Shown here one piece after another: positions 54,749 to 62,760 of a stretch of DNA of 64,000 nucleotides; within the stretch, counting starts at the first letter, position 1, and the number at the start of each line of letters is the position of its first letter. The DNA comes from Ruegeria atlantica. Lineage in GTDB: Bacteria; Pseudomonadota; Alphaproteobacteria; Rhodobacterales; Rhodobacteraceae. The notes beneath the pieces were generated by a model. That model made no database searches. It saw nothing but the letters and a program-made list of their open reading frames with translations, and was not told where the DNA came from. The stretch lies in assembly GCF_013033965.1 (NCBI RefSeq), contig NZ_WQFE01000001.1, forward strand, positions 682,001 to 746,000, read 5' to 3'. The position numbers and the translations under genes were made by a program.

Positions 54749-55186
54749 TTAGTCATGCGGTGGATTGCGGCCTGCTTGAATTTCCTGAACGCGCTCAGGC
54801 CAAGTGGAGCGCATATAGGCGAGAATGTCCCAGATATCGTCGTCGGTGAGGGTATCCCCAAATCCGGGCATGCCACTCGCAAAGCCGTCGACGCCGCGCG
54901 CGGCCAACGCGGCCTCGCCACCCAGCCGGGTGTATTCGAATAGAAGCTGGTTATCGTGGTGCCATGTGTGCCCGGTTTCGTCATGGGGCGGCGCAGGCAG
55001 AATGCCGTTGTTGTCAGGCGTCTGCCAATCTGGCTGTCCTTCGAGATTGACGCCATGACAGGACGCGCATTGTTCGGCGTAGAGGGTCTGACCATTGGTC
55101 AAGTCCCGGTCGTCCATTTCATGACCGGCACTTGCACTCGTAGCGAAGCTGAAAAATGTGACGATCAAAAAGTCGCGCCTGTTCAT
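54749..55186 (-). CDS. c-type cytochrome, Tat or Sec exported
   Basis: 145 residues. N-terminus MNRRDFLIVTFFSFATSASA is a signal peptide with a twin-arginine-like RRDFL. Class I haem site CASCHG (Cys40, Cys43, His44) and probable distal Met in SGMPGFGDTLTDDDIWDILAYM. Periplasmic electron carrier. Last gene of the copper-type operon reading from 56848, nine bases after copD. Confidence 0.88.
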   Translation of the reverse strand: MNRRDFLIVTFFSFATSASAGHEMDDRDLTNGQTLYAEQCASCHGVNLEGQPDWQTPDNNGILPAPPHDETGHTWHHDNQLLFEYTRLGGEAALAARGVDGFASGMPGFGDTLTDDDIWDILAYMRSTWPERVQEIQAGRNPPHD

Positions 55187-55194
55187 GCAATACC

Positions 55195-56061
55195 TCAGTT
55201 CGGTAGGGTCAAAACACTGGTGAGCGTCGCGGTTGCTGCAAGGATCACCAGAATGATTACTGCTTCGATTTCAATGGAGCGTACCAAGTGGCGGGCAGCT
55301 TTATTGTCCCCAGATTGCATGGCTGGAACGAAGCGAAGTTTGTTTGCGGCGGCCAACATCAGGACCGCGCCCACAAGCGCGAGTTTGATTAACAGTGTTT
55401 GCCCATAGCCCGTTGTCATTAACGCCCACATATCGCCAAGCAACATCCAAGCCATCAGCAGTCCCGCCAAAATCAATGCAGGGACAATGACCGAAGCAGC
55501 CTGCCCAAACCGATGCCCCAACATGGCCGCGTCGTTCAGATATTCAGGCCGTTGCGACAGGGCGCGCAACGGTCCCAGGATGCCGACCCAAAACGCGACA
55601 CCGAGAAGGTGCAAGAGCAACAGCACACGGACGCCGGTTATCTCCAACTCGGGGACATGCCCGATCTGGGCGAATGACCAAAGCGCGATCATTCCACCGG
55701 CAAGCGCGATCCATTGGCCGACTAGGGGCATGAATACGCCGACGATTATCAAAACCGTCCCGATAATCCGATAGACCAGAACGTCGCCAACCTGGGTCTG
55801 CCACAGCAGTCCGAGCATTTCTGGATCGGTCATACCATCAGGTCCGCCCGTCAGGGCAGCACCGCGCAGCATGAACCCAAGGACAGAGCCCGCAAGCGCA
55901 AGCCCCGCCAACAGAGCAATCTGACCACGCATCCTATCGCCCAGAGGCGACACCAAGTCGGCAAAAATAGCCCGAATGATCAAAAGACCAGTCGCTCCTC
56001 CAATGCCGACATACAGCATCAGCTTGGACAAAATCGCGCCTATTCCCCAAATGTCGGGCAT
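55195..56061 (-). CDS. copD: Copper resistance protein D family membrane protein
   Basis: 288 residues from ATG 56061, just behind the copC stop (56064). About eight membrane helices; CopD family region includes LLHLLGVAFWVGILGPLRAL (with the conserved His-Leu-Leu pattern) and LLIKLALVGAVLMLAAANKLRFVP near the C-terminus. Known family role: copper uptake/handling across the inner membrane with CopC. Confidence 0.88.
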   Translation of the reverse strand: MPDIWGIGAILSKLMLYVGIGGATGLLIIRAIFADLVSPLGDRMRGQIALLAGLALAGSVLGFMLRGAALTGGPDGMTDPEMLGLLWQTQVGDVLVYRIIGTVLIIVGVFMPLVGQWIALAGGMIALWSFAQIGHVPELEITGVRVLLLLHLLGVAFWVGILGPLRALSQRPEYLNDAAMLGHRFGQAASVIVPALILAGLLMAWMLLGDMWALMTTGYGQTLLIKLALVGAVLMLAAANKLRFVPAMQSGDNKAARHLVRSIEIEAVIILVILAATATLTSVLTLPN

Positions 56062-56063
56062 GG

Positions 56064-56405
56064 TCAGTCCACTGTGAATGTGAACTCGCCCTGCATGGCG
56101 TGCCCGTCCGCTCCCAAGCCCCGCCATTCAATGCGATAGGTGCCTTCGCCCATGCTTTGAAGCGGGAGCGCGAACGCGCGCCCAAAACTTGTTTGGTCTC
56201 CAAGGTCGAGTGTGACGGTATGAGCCTCCTGATGGATCATGTTGACCTTTGTCAGGCGAATATCATCCGCGAAATTGAAACTGATTTCAGAAGGCACTTC
56301 GGCAACAGTCGCCCCGTCTTCGGGTGTGGTGGTGTCCACGCTCGAATGGGCAAAAGCACTGCTGGCAAGCATGGAAATCAATGCAAATGTGGTGAGCTTC
56401 TTCAT
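56064..56405 (-). CDS. copC: Periplasmic copper-binding protein CopC
   Basis: 113 residues from ATG 56405. Signal MKKLTTFALISMLASSAFA is cleaved before His, giving the N-terminal His copper ligand (HSSVDTTTPEDGATV). PSEISFNFADDIRLTKVNM and the C-terminal WRGLGADGHAMQGEFTFTV with its His complete the CopC beta-barrel pattern. Only a few bases separate it from copD. Delivers or buffers periplasmic copper. Confidence 0.9.
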   Translation of the reverse strand: MKKLTTFALISMLASSAFAHSSVDTTTPEDGATVAEVPSEISFNFADDIRLTKVNMIHQEAHTVTLDLGDQTSFGRAFALPLQSMGEGTYRIEWRGLGADGHAMQGEFTFTVD

Positions 56406-56416
56406 TGACGGGTTCC

Positions 56417-56848
56417 TCAATTTATTCCATTAGCGCGCTGGATTTCGCGGATGTAGTCGATGACCATAGCCACATCGCCACGGGTCAAGCCTTCAACCGG
56501 AGGCATGTCGCCAAACTGCCAGTGGTGGCTTTTGACGCCCATTGCTACCGCGCGTTGGAAGGACTCGTCTGCATGATGGCTGGGTTCGTAAATAATATGG
56601 ATAAGCGGCGGCCCTGCGCCCTCAACACCTACCGCGTTGCTTCCGTGGCACGAGGCGCAAGCGTTTTCGAATATCCGTTGCCCGATGGCCACGTTTCCTT
56701 CGATAGGCGGTATCTGAATGGCTACCATAGCATTCCCTTCGGCAGGTGCCGACTGCGCGGCGTCCTCAACCGGGACGGGGTGTAGAGTGATGTAGGCAGC
56801 GATGGCTGCCACGGCGCATGTGCCGATCAGGAGATATTTTCGGTTCAT
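56417..56848 (-). CDS. Membrane-anchored c-type cytochrome
   Basis: 143 residues. N-terminal hydrophobic anchor (YLLIGTCAVAAIAAYITLH), Pro/Ala linker, haem motif CASCHG (Cys64, Cys67, His68) and likely distal Met in FGDMPPVEGLTRGDVAMVIDYI. First gene of the cytochrome-copC-copD-cytochrome operon. The pairing suggests electron transfer linked to periplasmic copper, for instance maturation or oxidation (inference). Confidence 0.87.
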   Translation of the reverse strand: MNRKYLLIGTCAVAAIAAYITLHPVPVEDAAQSAPAEGNAMVAIQIPPIEGNVAIGQRIFENACASCHGSNAVGVEGAGPPLIHIIYEPSHHADESFQRAVAMGVKSHHWQFGDMPPVEGLTRGDVAMVIDYIREIQRANGIN

Positions 56849-56944
56849 GTACTGGTCCTAACCTTGTGTAACAGAGCGGTACCGCAAATAAATCGCAGCA
56901 CACCGGAACGTGTTCACTGCCGTGAACAGCGTCGGAAATCTGTT

Positions 56945-57313
56945 TCAAGTGTTAGGTGGCCTGTCCGGGTTGTCCGGTTCATTGAGCGTCGACAGGCTTG
57001 TGGCCCGCAATGCTAATACGACTGCTGCTTGGTTAGGTTTGGTTTCGGAAGCCGATGTTGTGATCGCGAGAACGTTACACAGGAATGGGTTGCATCCTTC
57101 GTGTGCTGCACTGCCCTGCTCATGCTGCCCGTCTTCGCTGGAAGCGACCAGCCCGTGGTCAGCGTGTTGAGCCTCAACACTTGTGGCCATGTGTTCAATA
57201 CAATGCCCGCCAACGCACTCATTAGCTAACGCATGCGCGACGTTCCCAAGCCCCATAACAAGGATCAGAAAAACCGTAAGAATTGTCGTGGTTATTGGCC
57301 GAAGGTACTTCAC
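56945..57313 (-). CDS. His/Cys-rich exported small protein
   Basis: 122 residues. Signal MKYLRPITTTILTVFLILVM with cleavage near AHA. The mature part has ECVGGHCIEHM, QHADHG, GQHEQG, HEGCNPFLC: many His and Cys suited to metal binding. No family recognised, although the layout resembles DUF2946-like heavy-metal-associated proteins. Lies between merR and the copper operon on the same strand, so possibly part of the metal response. Confidence 0.65.
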   Translation of the reverse strand: MKYLRPITTTILTVFLILVMGLGNVAHALANECVGGHCIEHMATSVEAQHADHGLVASSEDGQHEQGSAAHEGCNPFLCNVLAITTSASETKPNQAAVVLALRATSLSTLNEPDNPDRPPNT

Positions 57314-57384
57314 GTGGCGATGCTACCGCGGATTCTGACCGAACACAACGCGCGGCCAAAGGGTCGCGCAACACCCGATGTTCC

Positions 57385-57774
57385 CTATCGATTACGCAAT
57401 TGAGAAAGCATAGGGCAGGAAACATTCCCGCTGTCGCAGTTGGCTGTGAGTTCAGTCAACGCCGCCTCCAAATGCTCAAGTTCCTTTATCTTTTCGCGCA
57501 CATTCAAGACGTGGTGCTCAGCCAAGTCCTTAACGGATTGGCAGTCTTCGCTATCGCCTTCAGATAGTTCGAGTAGCGTCCTCGCATCAGCAAGCGGAAA
57601 ACCCAAGTCACGGCATTTCTTTAGGAACCGAAGCCGTCCAATATCCTGCGTGGAGTACATTCGTCGATTGTTTGAAGCGCGTTCCGGTTTAGGCACGATC
57701 CCTTCGCGTTCATAGTAGCGGATCGTTTCAATGCCGATACCGCTTTGACGGGATGCTTCCCCAATCGCAAACAT
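57385..57774 (-). CDS. merR: MerR family regulator, Hg(II)/soft-metal type
   Basis: 129 residues. N-terminal winged HTH FAIGEASRQSGIGIETIRYY, then the dimerisation helix and three cysteines, Cys78, Cys113 and Cys120. Spacing 35 then 7 parallels the three-cysteine Hg(II) site of MerR (35 then 9), unlike CueR, which lacks the first Cys. Divergent from a merT-like gene across a promoter with a 19-base spacer, the architecture MerR proteins untwist. Zn/Cd/Pb sensing is the alternative. Confidence 0.85.
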   Translation of the reverse strand: MFAIGEASRQSGIGIETIRYYEREGIVPKPERASNNRRMYSTQDIGRLRFLKKCRDLGFPLADARTLLELSEGDSEDCQSVKDLAEHHVLNVREKIKELEHLEAALTELTANCDSGNVSCPMLSQLRNR

Positions 57775-57789
57775 GTGAGATTCCCCACC

Positions 57790-57820
57790 TTGATCCTGTA
57801 GTGGCTACAGAAGTTATACG
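57790..57820 (+). promoter_or_regulatory. MerR-type promoter/operator with 19-base spacer
   Basis: TTGATC (57790-57795) and TATACG (57815-57820) are separated by 19 bases containing the dyad CTGTAG-TGG-CTACAG (57796-57810). Long spacer plus internal dyad is the hallmark of MerR-activated promoters; it drives the merT-like gene at 57872. Confidence 0.8.
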
Positions 57821-57871
57821 ACAGGATGTCGCTTAGACAACTCCGCGCAAAAAAGGTCGTCAGGAACGCCA

Positions 57872-58195
57872 ATGCAGAAGTACCTTAGCCTCAGTTACCT
57901 AGGATCGCTGTCCGCTCTTGGCGTCGCAACTTGCTGTGTATTGCCCATGACGATGATGCTGCTGGGATTGGGCGGCAGTTGGCTGGCGGTCTTCGGGAAG
58001 ATAGCAGCGGCTAGCTACTATGTGTTGGCGATATCGACCGCGCTCGTCGCGGTATCTTGGCTGCTGTCTCATCAGCGCGGTTCATTGCCAAAGTTGAAGT
58101 GGTGGCTTTGGGGAACGACCGCTATGACCGGTTTAGCTTGGGTTATCGTGTTCTATGAGGCTCGGATCAACGATTTTCTGATTATGCAGATGTGA
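57872..58195 (+). CDS. MerT-like mercuric/metal transporter
   Basis: 107 residues, three membrane segments. The first helix holds the vicinal pair Cys21-Cys22 in GVATCCVLPMTMMLLGLGG, the MerT metal-accepting motif. Ends with a cytosolic-facing helix. No merP or merA follows, which is unusual for a mercury system. Co-transcribed with the GDCCVxC gene four bases later, from the MerR-type promoter. Confidence 0.85.
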   Translation: MQKYLSLSYLGSLSALGVATCCVLPMTMMLLGLGGSWLAVFGKIAAASYYVLAISTALVAVSWLLSHQRGSLPKLKWWLWGTTAMTGLAWVIVFYEARINDFLIMQM

Positions 58196-58199
58196 GACA

Positions 58200-58418
58200 A
58201 TGACGGAACAAACTTTAGCGCTTGAAAGCACACTGACTTGTCCAAACTGTGGGCACAGTCAAACCGAAAAAATGCCTACGAATGCCTGTCAGTGGTTCTA
58301 TGAGTGCAAGTCGTGCAAGACGGTTTTGAAGCCGTTGGAAGGCGACTGTTGCGTCTATTGCTCTTACGCCAACGTGCCGTGTCCACCAATTCAGTCGGGT
58401 AATGGCTGCTGCGGATAG
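58200..58418 (+). CDS. GDCCVxC domain protein
   Basis: 72 residues, cysteine-rich. Two CPNC/CKSC-type zinc-ribbon pairs (TCPNCGH, ECKSCKT) and the name-giving GDCCVYCSYANVPCPP, with a terminal GNGCC. Family members sit beside metal genes in many bacteria; function unproven. Context here (MerR, MerT-like) supports a thiol-based soft-metal ligand role in the cytoplasm. Confidence 0.88.
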   Translation: MTEQTLALESTLTCPNCGHSQTEKMPTNACQWFYECKSCKTVLKPLEGDCCVYCSYANVPCPPIQSGNGCCG

Positions 58419-58866
58419 TGTGAAGGATTCCGGTGTTGCTCACTTGGTGAACTTGCCACCGGACGATTTCGACAATTTTCCCAACCGTTGCTCCGGTCTA
58501 TGATCTTGGGAAGCCCGGCATTCAGTGTTTGCGCAGCATGAGGTATTTTGGGCTCGTTGCGGCCATCGGAGCGCGAGCAGCATATCGCTGGTAGGTCAGC
58601 CTCATCCGGATGAAGACGGCCCATTCCCGACATTGGGCATAACAATCATTTTCTGCGGTCGCAGCCCGCATTGCCGCCATTCGCTGCACAAGCAAAGTGA
58701 GGAGCCACTCGAACTCTCAGCCTAAAGGTCAAAGCTGACGTTCCATATGCAATTTCGATTAACCACCTTGCTCGTCTTCTCGCAATTTCAATAATTCTGG
58801 TTAATTCTTTAAGAATTGTCTCCTTTCGGGCTTTGGGCGTCAGCTCTTTCTCCGCTTCCGTAGATA
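58419..58866. other. Intergenic stretch with repeat copy
   Basis: Convergent spacer between the metal island and the amino-acid importer. No gene called. Contains repeat copy 8; the rest (58730-58866) is AT-rich with no clear hairpin and T-run. Confidence 0.4.
58613..58722 (+). repeat. Intergenic mosaic repeat, copy 8 (most complete)
   Basis: All modules in order: AGACGGCCCATTCCCGACAT, an ATAACAATCATTTTCTGCGG segment, CGCAGCCCGCATTGCCGCCA, TTCGCTGCACAAGCAAAG, and GAGCCACTCGAACTCTCAG. Shares the 33-base identical block with copy 4. Confidence 0.7.
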
Positions 58867-59664
58867 TTATCCGAAGCTGCCATTCCGGCGTCCAGTCCCA
58901 AGTACCTTAACTTCTAACCAGTGGAAGCCCAACGCGATCACACCCGCCACGAGAATGTAAAAAACCGCCAACAATAGAAGCGGTTCATAGATTATGAACG
59001 TGTCTGAACGCACCCGAGAAGATACTGCGTAGATATCGACAACGGTGATGGTCGCAACCAGTGGGGTTGCCTTCAATTGCAGGATGGTTTCACCACCCAG
59101 CGTGGGCAATACGTTTCGAATTGCCTGCGGCAACCAGATGCGTCGGAACATCGTCAGCCTTGGCATTCCAAATGATTTGGCTGCCTCAAGCTGCCCCTTG
59201 GCAACCCCCTTGAAGGCACCACGCATGACCTCACCCTCGTAGCCGGCATAAGACAGCGTCAGAGCCAGCACCGCATAGGGCCAGGCCTGACGAAGGTAGG
59301 GCCAGAGCTCGGATGAGCGTATCCACGGGAATTGGGGGAAGAGCGATCCAAGCCCATAATACAACAACCAAAGTTGCAGCAGCAGCGGCGTGCCACGGAT
59401 GATGGTACAAAATGCCTTTGCAGGTGCGGCAAGATACCAGGGACCGACCGCCTGTGCCAATCCAAGCGGTACTGCGAGAAGGAAACCGAGAACGACTGTG
59501 ACGACAAGCAGCCAGATTGTCGTCCAGATGCCCTGAAGGGCCAGCGGGCCGTATTTCGGTATCCAGTCCCACTGCAGCGATACTGCACACCAGATAACGA
59601 TCCCGGTGAAGATCAGCATCATCACGATGCGATGAGGCTGCATCAATGATTTGAAATCGATCAT
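58867..59664 (-). CDS. Basic amino-acid ABC transporter permease (HisM-like)
   Basis: 265 residues from ATG 59664, which overlaps the upstream permease stop (ATGA). HisMQ family: GIWTTIWLLVVTVVLGFLLAVPLGLAQ near 40-66, the EAA region GQLEAAKSFGMPRLTMFRRIWLPQAIRNVLP near 165-195. Last gene of the importer operon. Confidence 0.9.
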   Translation of the reverse strand: MIDFKSLMQPHRIVMMLIFTGIVIWCAVSLQWDWIPKYGPLALQGIWTTIWLLVVTVVLGFLLAVPLGLAQAVGPWYLAAPAKAFCTIIRGTPLLLQLWLLYYGLGSLFPQFPWIRSSELWPYLRQAWPYAVLALTLSYAGYEGEVMRGAFKGVAKGQLEAAKSFGMPRLTMFRRIWLPQAIRNVLPTLGGETILQLKATPLVATITVVDIYAVSSRVRSDTFIIYEPLLLLAVFYILVAGVIALGFHWLEVKVLGTGRRNGSFG

Positions 59665-60413
59665 CTGCTCCCTCCCTTCAGAGAGGGTTGGCCGCGACGG
59701 GCCCATTTCTCAATCCGTGCGAAAATACCGCCAGAAAAGAGCGTGACCATGAGATAGAGAAAACCCGCCGCCAGAAAGAAAGTGAAATAGGCGCGCGTAC
59801 TACTGGCGGCCTGTCGCGTTTCCAATGTCAGCTCGTTGAAACCTACGACTGCAAGCAGTGCCGTGTCTTTGGTCGCAATCAGCCACAGGTTAGCCAAACC
59901 GGGTACGGCGAAGCTCATCATGGCCGGAATTGTGACACGCCGCATGGTCATAAAGGCGGGCATCCCAAAAGACTTAGCGGCCTCGATTTGACCGGGTGGA
60001 ACCGCCTGAATGGCACCGCGAAGAACCTCGGTCGCATATGCGCCCTGAACAATGCCCAGCACCCATATGCCTGCGCCAACGCCACTAACCTCGACGCGAC
60101 CACCACCCATGGCGGCAGAAATTTTGTTGATAATATCCGATCCCACGTAATACAGGATCAGGATCAGGACCAGTTCCGGCACGGCCCGGATCACCGTCGT
60201 ATAAATGGCGAGAAGATCGCGCGTGACCTTCCCGCCATAAAGTTTGCCATAGGCTCCGAACAGTCCGATCACCAGACCGAGCGCATAAGCGCCAAAGGCG
60301 ATCTGCAGCGAGTGGGACAATCCGCGCAGCAAATTGCCGCCCCATCCCGGCGGCGAGAGCGACAGAAGCTCTGCGCTCTGCGCCAATCCAAGTGAATCCA
60401 GAAGTCCGGTCAC
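59661..60413 (-). CDS. Basic amino-acid ABC transporter permease (HisQ-like)
   Basis: 250 residues, HisMQ family: GLSHSLQIAFGAYALGLVIGLFGAYG near 31-56, VIRAVPELVLILILYYVG, and EAA loop GQIEAAKSFGMPAFMTMRRVTIPAMMSFAVPG. The phrase GAYGKLYG.K is characteristic of Arg/His/octopine permeases. Ten bases after the binding-protein stop. Confidence 0.9.
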   Translation of the reverse strand: MTGLLDSLGLAQSAELLSLSPPGWGGNLLRGLSHSLQIAFGAYALGLVIGLFGAYGKLYGGKVTRDLLAIYTTVIRAVPELVLILILYYVGSDIINKISAAMGGGRVEVSGVGAGIWVLGIVQGAYATEVLRGAIQAVPPGQIEAAKSFGMPAFMTMRRVTIPAMMSFAVPGLANLWLIATKDTALLAVVGFNELTLETRQAASSTRAYFTFFLAAGFLYLMVTLFSGGIFARIEKWARRGQPSLKGGSR

Positions 60414-60422
60414 AACAGCGGC

Positions 60423-61187
60423 TTAGTAGATGCTGGCCGAGAAATAATTCGAAGTGATCTTCTCGTGCGTGCCATCGGCAAGAATTGCGGCGATGCCTTT
60501 GTTCAACGCCTCGAGCAAATCATCCTGCCCTTTGCGGACACCCGCACCAACACCCCGGCCCAGAATGACCGGATCATCGGCAACAGCGCCTTTGATTTCG
60601 CAACAGGCCCCAGCGTCTGAGTTCACAAAGTCAGCCATGGCAATACTGTCGGCCTGAGTGGCATCAATTCGGCCCGCGAACAGGTCCTGATTGGCCTCAT
60701 CTTGGGTTTGGTAGACACGCAGTTCGGAATCCTTGAAGTATTCCTGCGCATAGGCCTGGTGGATGGTCGAGGCCTGAATGCCAACAACTTTGCCAGCCAG
60801 CGACTCTGGGGTCGCTTCAATATCCATCGACTTGTCTGCGACGATGACGGCGGGGGTGTTGTAGTAAGGATCACTGAAATCAATAGTTTTCAGCCGCTCT
60901 TCGGTGATCGACATCGAGGCCATGATTGCGTCGATCTGCTGCCCGGTCAGCGACGGGATGATACCGTCCCAGGCCACCGGCGTGATAACGCAGTCAAGTT
61001 CCGCAGCGGCGCATACGGCATTGATAACATCGATCTCCCAGCCAACCCAGGTGCCTGAGCTGTCCAGCGAAGCGAATGGCGGATAGGGCTCGGCAGCGAT
61101 GCCGATCTTGACTTCTTCGGCACTTACGACACCAGCCGAAAAGATGGCGGCGGCAAGCCCCGATGCGAGTAGTTTCTTGACGTTCAT
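60423..61187 (-). CDS. Basic amino-acid ABC transporter substrate-binding protein (Lys/Arg/Orn type)
   Basis: 254 residues. Signal peptide MNVKKLLASGLAAAIFSAGVVSA. SBP_bac_3 fold: VKIGIAAEPYPPFASLDSSG, GWEIDVINAVCAAAELDC, VAWDGIIPSLTGQQIDAIMASMSITEERLKTIDFS. The LAO/HisJ-type binding residues and a likely disulfide pair are in place. Downstream arginine-type transaminase genes favour arginine or a guanidino relative as ligand. Confidence 0.9.
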   Translation of the reverse strand: MNVKKLLASGLAAAIFSAGVVSAEEVKIGIAAEPYPPFASLDSSGTWVGWEIDVINAVCAAAELDCVITPVAWDGIIPSLTGQQIDAIMASMSITEERLKTIDFSDPYYNTPAVIVADKSMDIEATPESLAGKVVGIQASTIHQAYAQEYFKDSELRVYQTQDEANQDLFAGRIDATQADSIAMADFVNSDAGACCEIKGAVADDPVILGRGVGAGVRKGQDDLLEALNKGIAAILADGTHEKITSNYFSASIY

Positions 61188-61228
61188 TTTGTTACTCCCT
61201 TTTGGTTCGTTATGTTGTTTTTGCTGGA

Positions 61229-62026
61229 TCAGGCGACCGAACTGAGGAACTGTTTCAATCGCTCTGATTTTGGATTACCGAAGACCTCGGCAGGTGGACC
61301 CTGCTCTTCAATGCGGCCCTCGAAGAGATAGACAACGTGGTTGGCAACTTCGCGCGCAAATTTCATTTCATGGGTGACAAGCAGCATGGTGCGCCCTTCT
61401 GCAGCAAGATCGCGGATCACGGTCAAAACTTCGCCAACCAGTTCGGGATCAAGCGCCGAGGTGGGTTCATCAAAAAGCATGACGGACGGATCTACCGCAA
61501 GCGCGCGTGCAATGGCCGCGCGCTGTTGCTGACCGCCTGAGAGATAGGCGGGATAGGTATCAGCCTTATCGCCGAGCCCCACCCTTTCCAGGAGTTCATG
61601 CGCCCGCGCAATGGCCTCTGTCTTTGGCACCTTCAGGACATGCACCGGTACTTCAATCACATTTTCCAAAAGCGTGCGGTGTGTCCACAGATTGAACTGC
61701 TGGAAAACCATGGCCAGACGCGTGCGGATACGTTCGATCTGTCGCCGGTTGGACGGGCTACCGTCGGCGTGCATTTCAACTAGTTCGCCACCGATGGTGA
61801 TCTTTCCCGAATTCGGCGTTTCCAGGAAGTTGATACAGCGCAGCATGGTGGATTTTCCAGAGCCTGACCCCCCGATAATGGCAACAACATCCCCCTTGTT
61901 TGCTGTCAGGGATACGCCTTTCAAAACCTCCAGCGTGCCAAAGGACTTGTGCAGATCCTCAACCTTGATCGCCTCGTCGGGCGTTGTTGTTTCGGGTGTG
62001 GGTGAAACGGCTTTGGCTGTGTCCAT
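61229..62026 (-). CDS. Amino-acid ABC transporter ATP-binding protein (HisP/GlnQ type)
   Basis: 265 residues from ATG 62026; a longer start at 62083 is possible but adds a non-family leader. IKVEDLHKSFGTLEVLKGVS, Walker A GGSGSGKST, signature LSGGQQQRAAIARALA, Walker B VMLFDEPTSALDPE and LVTHEMKFAREVA. First gene of the importer operon, divergent from the TetR gene at 62104. Confidence 0.92.
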   Translation of the reverse strand: MDTAKAVSPTPETTTPDEAIKVEDLHKSFGTLEVLKGVSLTANKGDVVAIIGGSGSGKSTMLRCINFLETPNSGKITIGGELVEMHADGSPSNRRQIERIRTRLAMVFQQFNLWTHRTLLENVIEVPVHVLKVPKTEAIARAHELLERVGLGDKADTYPAYLSGGQQQRAAIARALAVDPSVMLFDEPTSALDPELVGEVLTVIRDLAAEGRTMLLVTHEMKFAREVANHVVYLFEGRIEEQGPPAEVFGNPKSERLKQFLSSVA

Positions 62027-62103
62027 ATCCAAGATTCTTCTGATTTCAGCTTGCAGTAAGCCCCGAATCTCGCAATTATGCAAGTGTATAATAACTCCGT
62101 GCC

Positions 62104-62760
62104 ATGGATGACACTGACGTGCAGGACGACAGCCGCAAATTCAAACGTGAGTCTGCCGAGTTTCGCCGCGAGGCGCTGATTCTGGCAACTTTGGACCTGA
62201 TCGCCGAGATGGGCGTTCGGGGTGCCACGGTGCGCGAGATCGCAGCCCGCGCGAACGTGACCCAAGGTTTGATCCGGCACTATTTCTCATCCAAGGACGA
62301 ACTGGTTCAGGCGGCGTATGAACACCACATGAATACGCTGACGGACCAGACAGCGGCGTCGTCAGGATCGGGAAGCGCGGTTTCTCAGTTGACCAACTTC
62401 GTCGACGCATCTCTGCGACCGCCAATCGTCGATCCAAGCGCCGTGGCGTTGTGGGCGGGTTTCCTGAACAAGGTGCAGCATGACCCGAAAATGCAGCGCA
62501 TTCACCAGCGAACCTATGACTATTTTCGGGATCACCTCGAGAAGCTGATCGTCGCCGCATTGCAGGAAACCGGGCGTTCGGTTGATGTGTCAGAGGCAAT
62601 GCAACTGGCCATCGCCTGCAACGCGGTGATCGACGGCCTGTGGCTTGAAGGGGGCGCGCTTCCGGATGCGTTTTCCGAAGGTCAGCTGGCGCGGATCGGT
62701 TTGGATTCCGTCAGCGCTATCGTCGGGATTCCATTGACCAAAGAGGTGGAGCAGTCATGA
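62104..62760 (+). CDS. TetR family regulator (BetI-like)
   Basis: 218 residues. HTH at about 22-66: ILATLDLIAEMGVRGATVREIAARANVTQGLIRHYFSSKDEL. The C-terminal half resembles BetI-type ligand domains (DPSAVALWAGFL..VQHDPKMQRIH, CNAVIDGLWLEGGAL). Divergent from the ABC importer and overlapping the aminotransferase gene (ATGA at 62757-62760), so it likely senses the amino acid or its product and controls both directions. Confidence 0.9.
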   Translation: MDDTDVQDDSRKFKRESAEFRREALILATLDLIAEMGVRGATVREIAARANVTQGLIRHYFSSKDELVQAAYEHHMNTLTDQTAASSGSGSAVSQLTNFVDASLRPPIVDPSAVALWAGFLNKVQHDPKMQRIHQRTYDYFRDHLEKLIVAALQETGRSVDVSEAMQLAIACNAVIDGLWLEGGALPDAFSEGQLARIGLDSVSAIVGIPLTKEVEQS

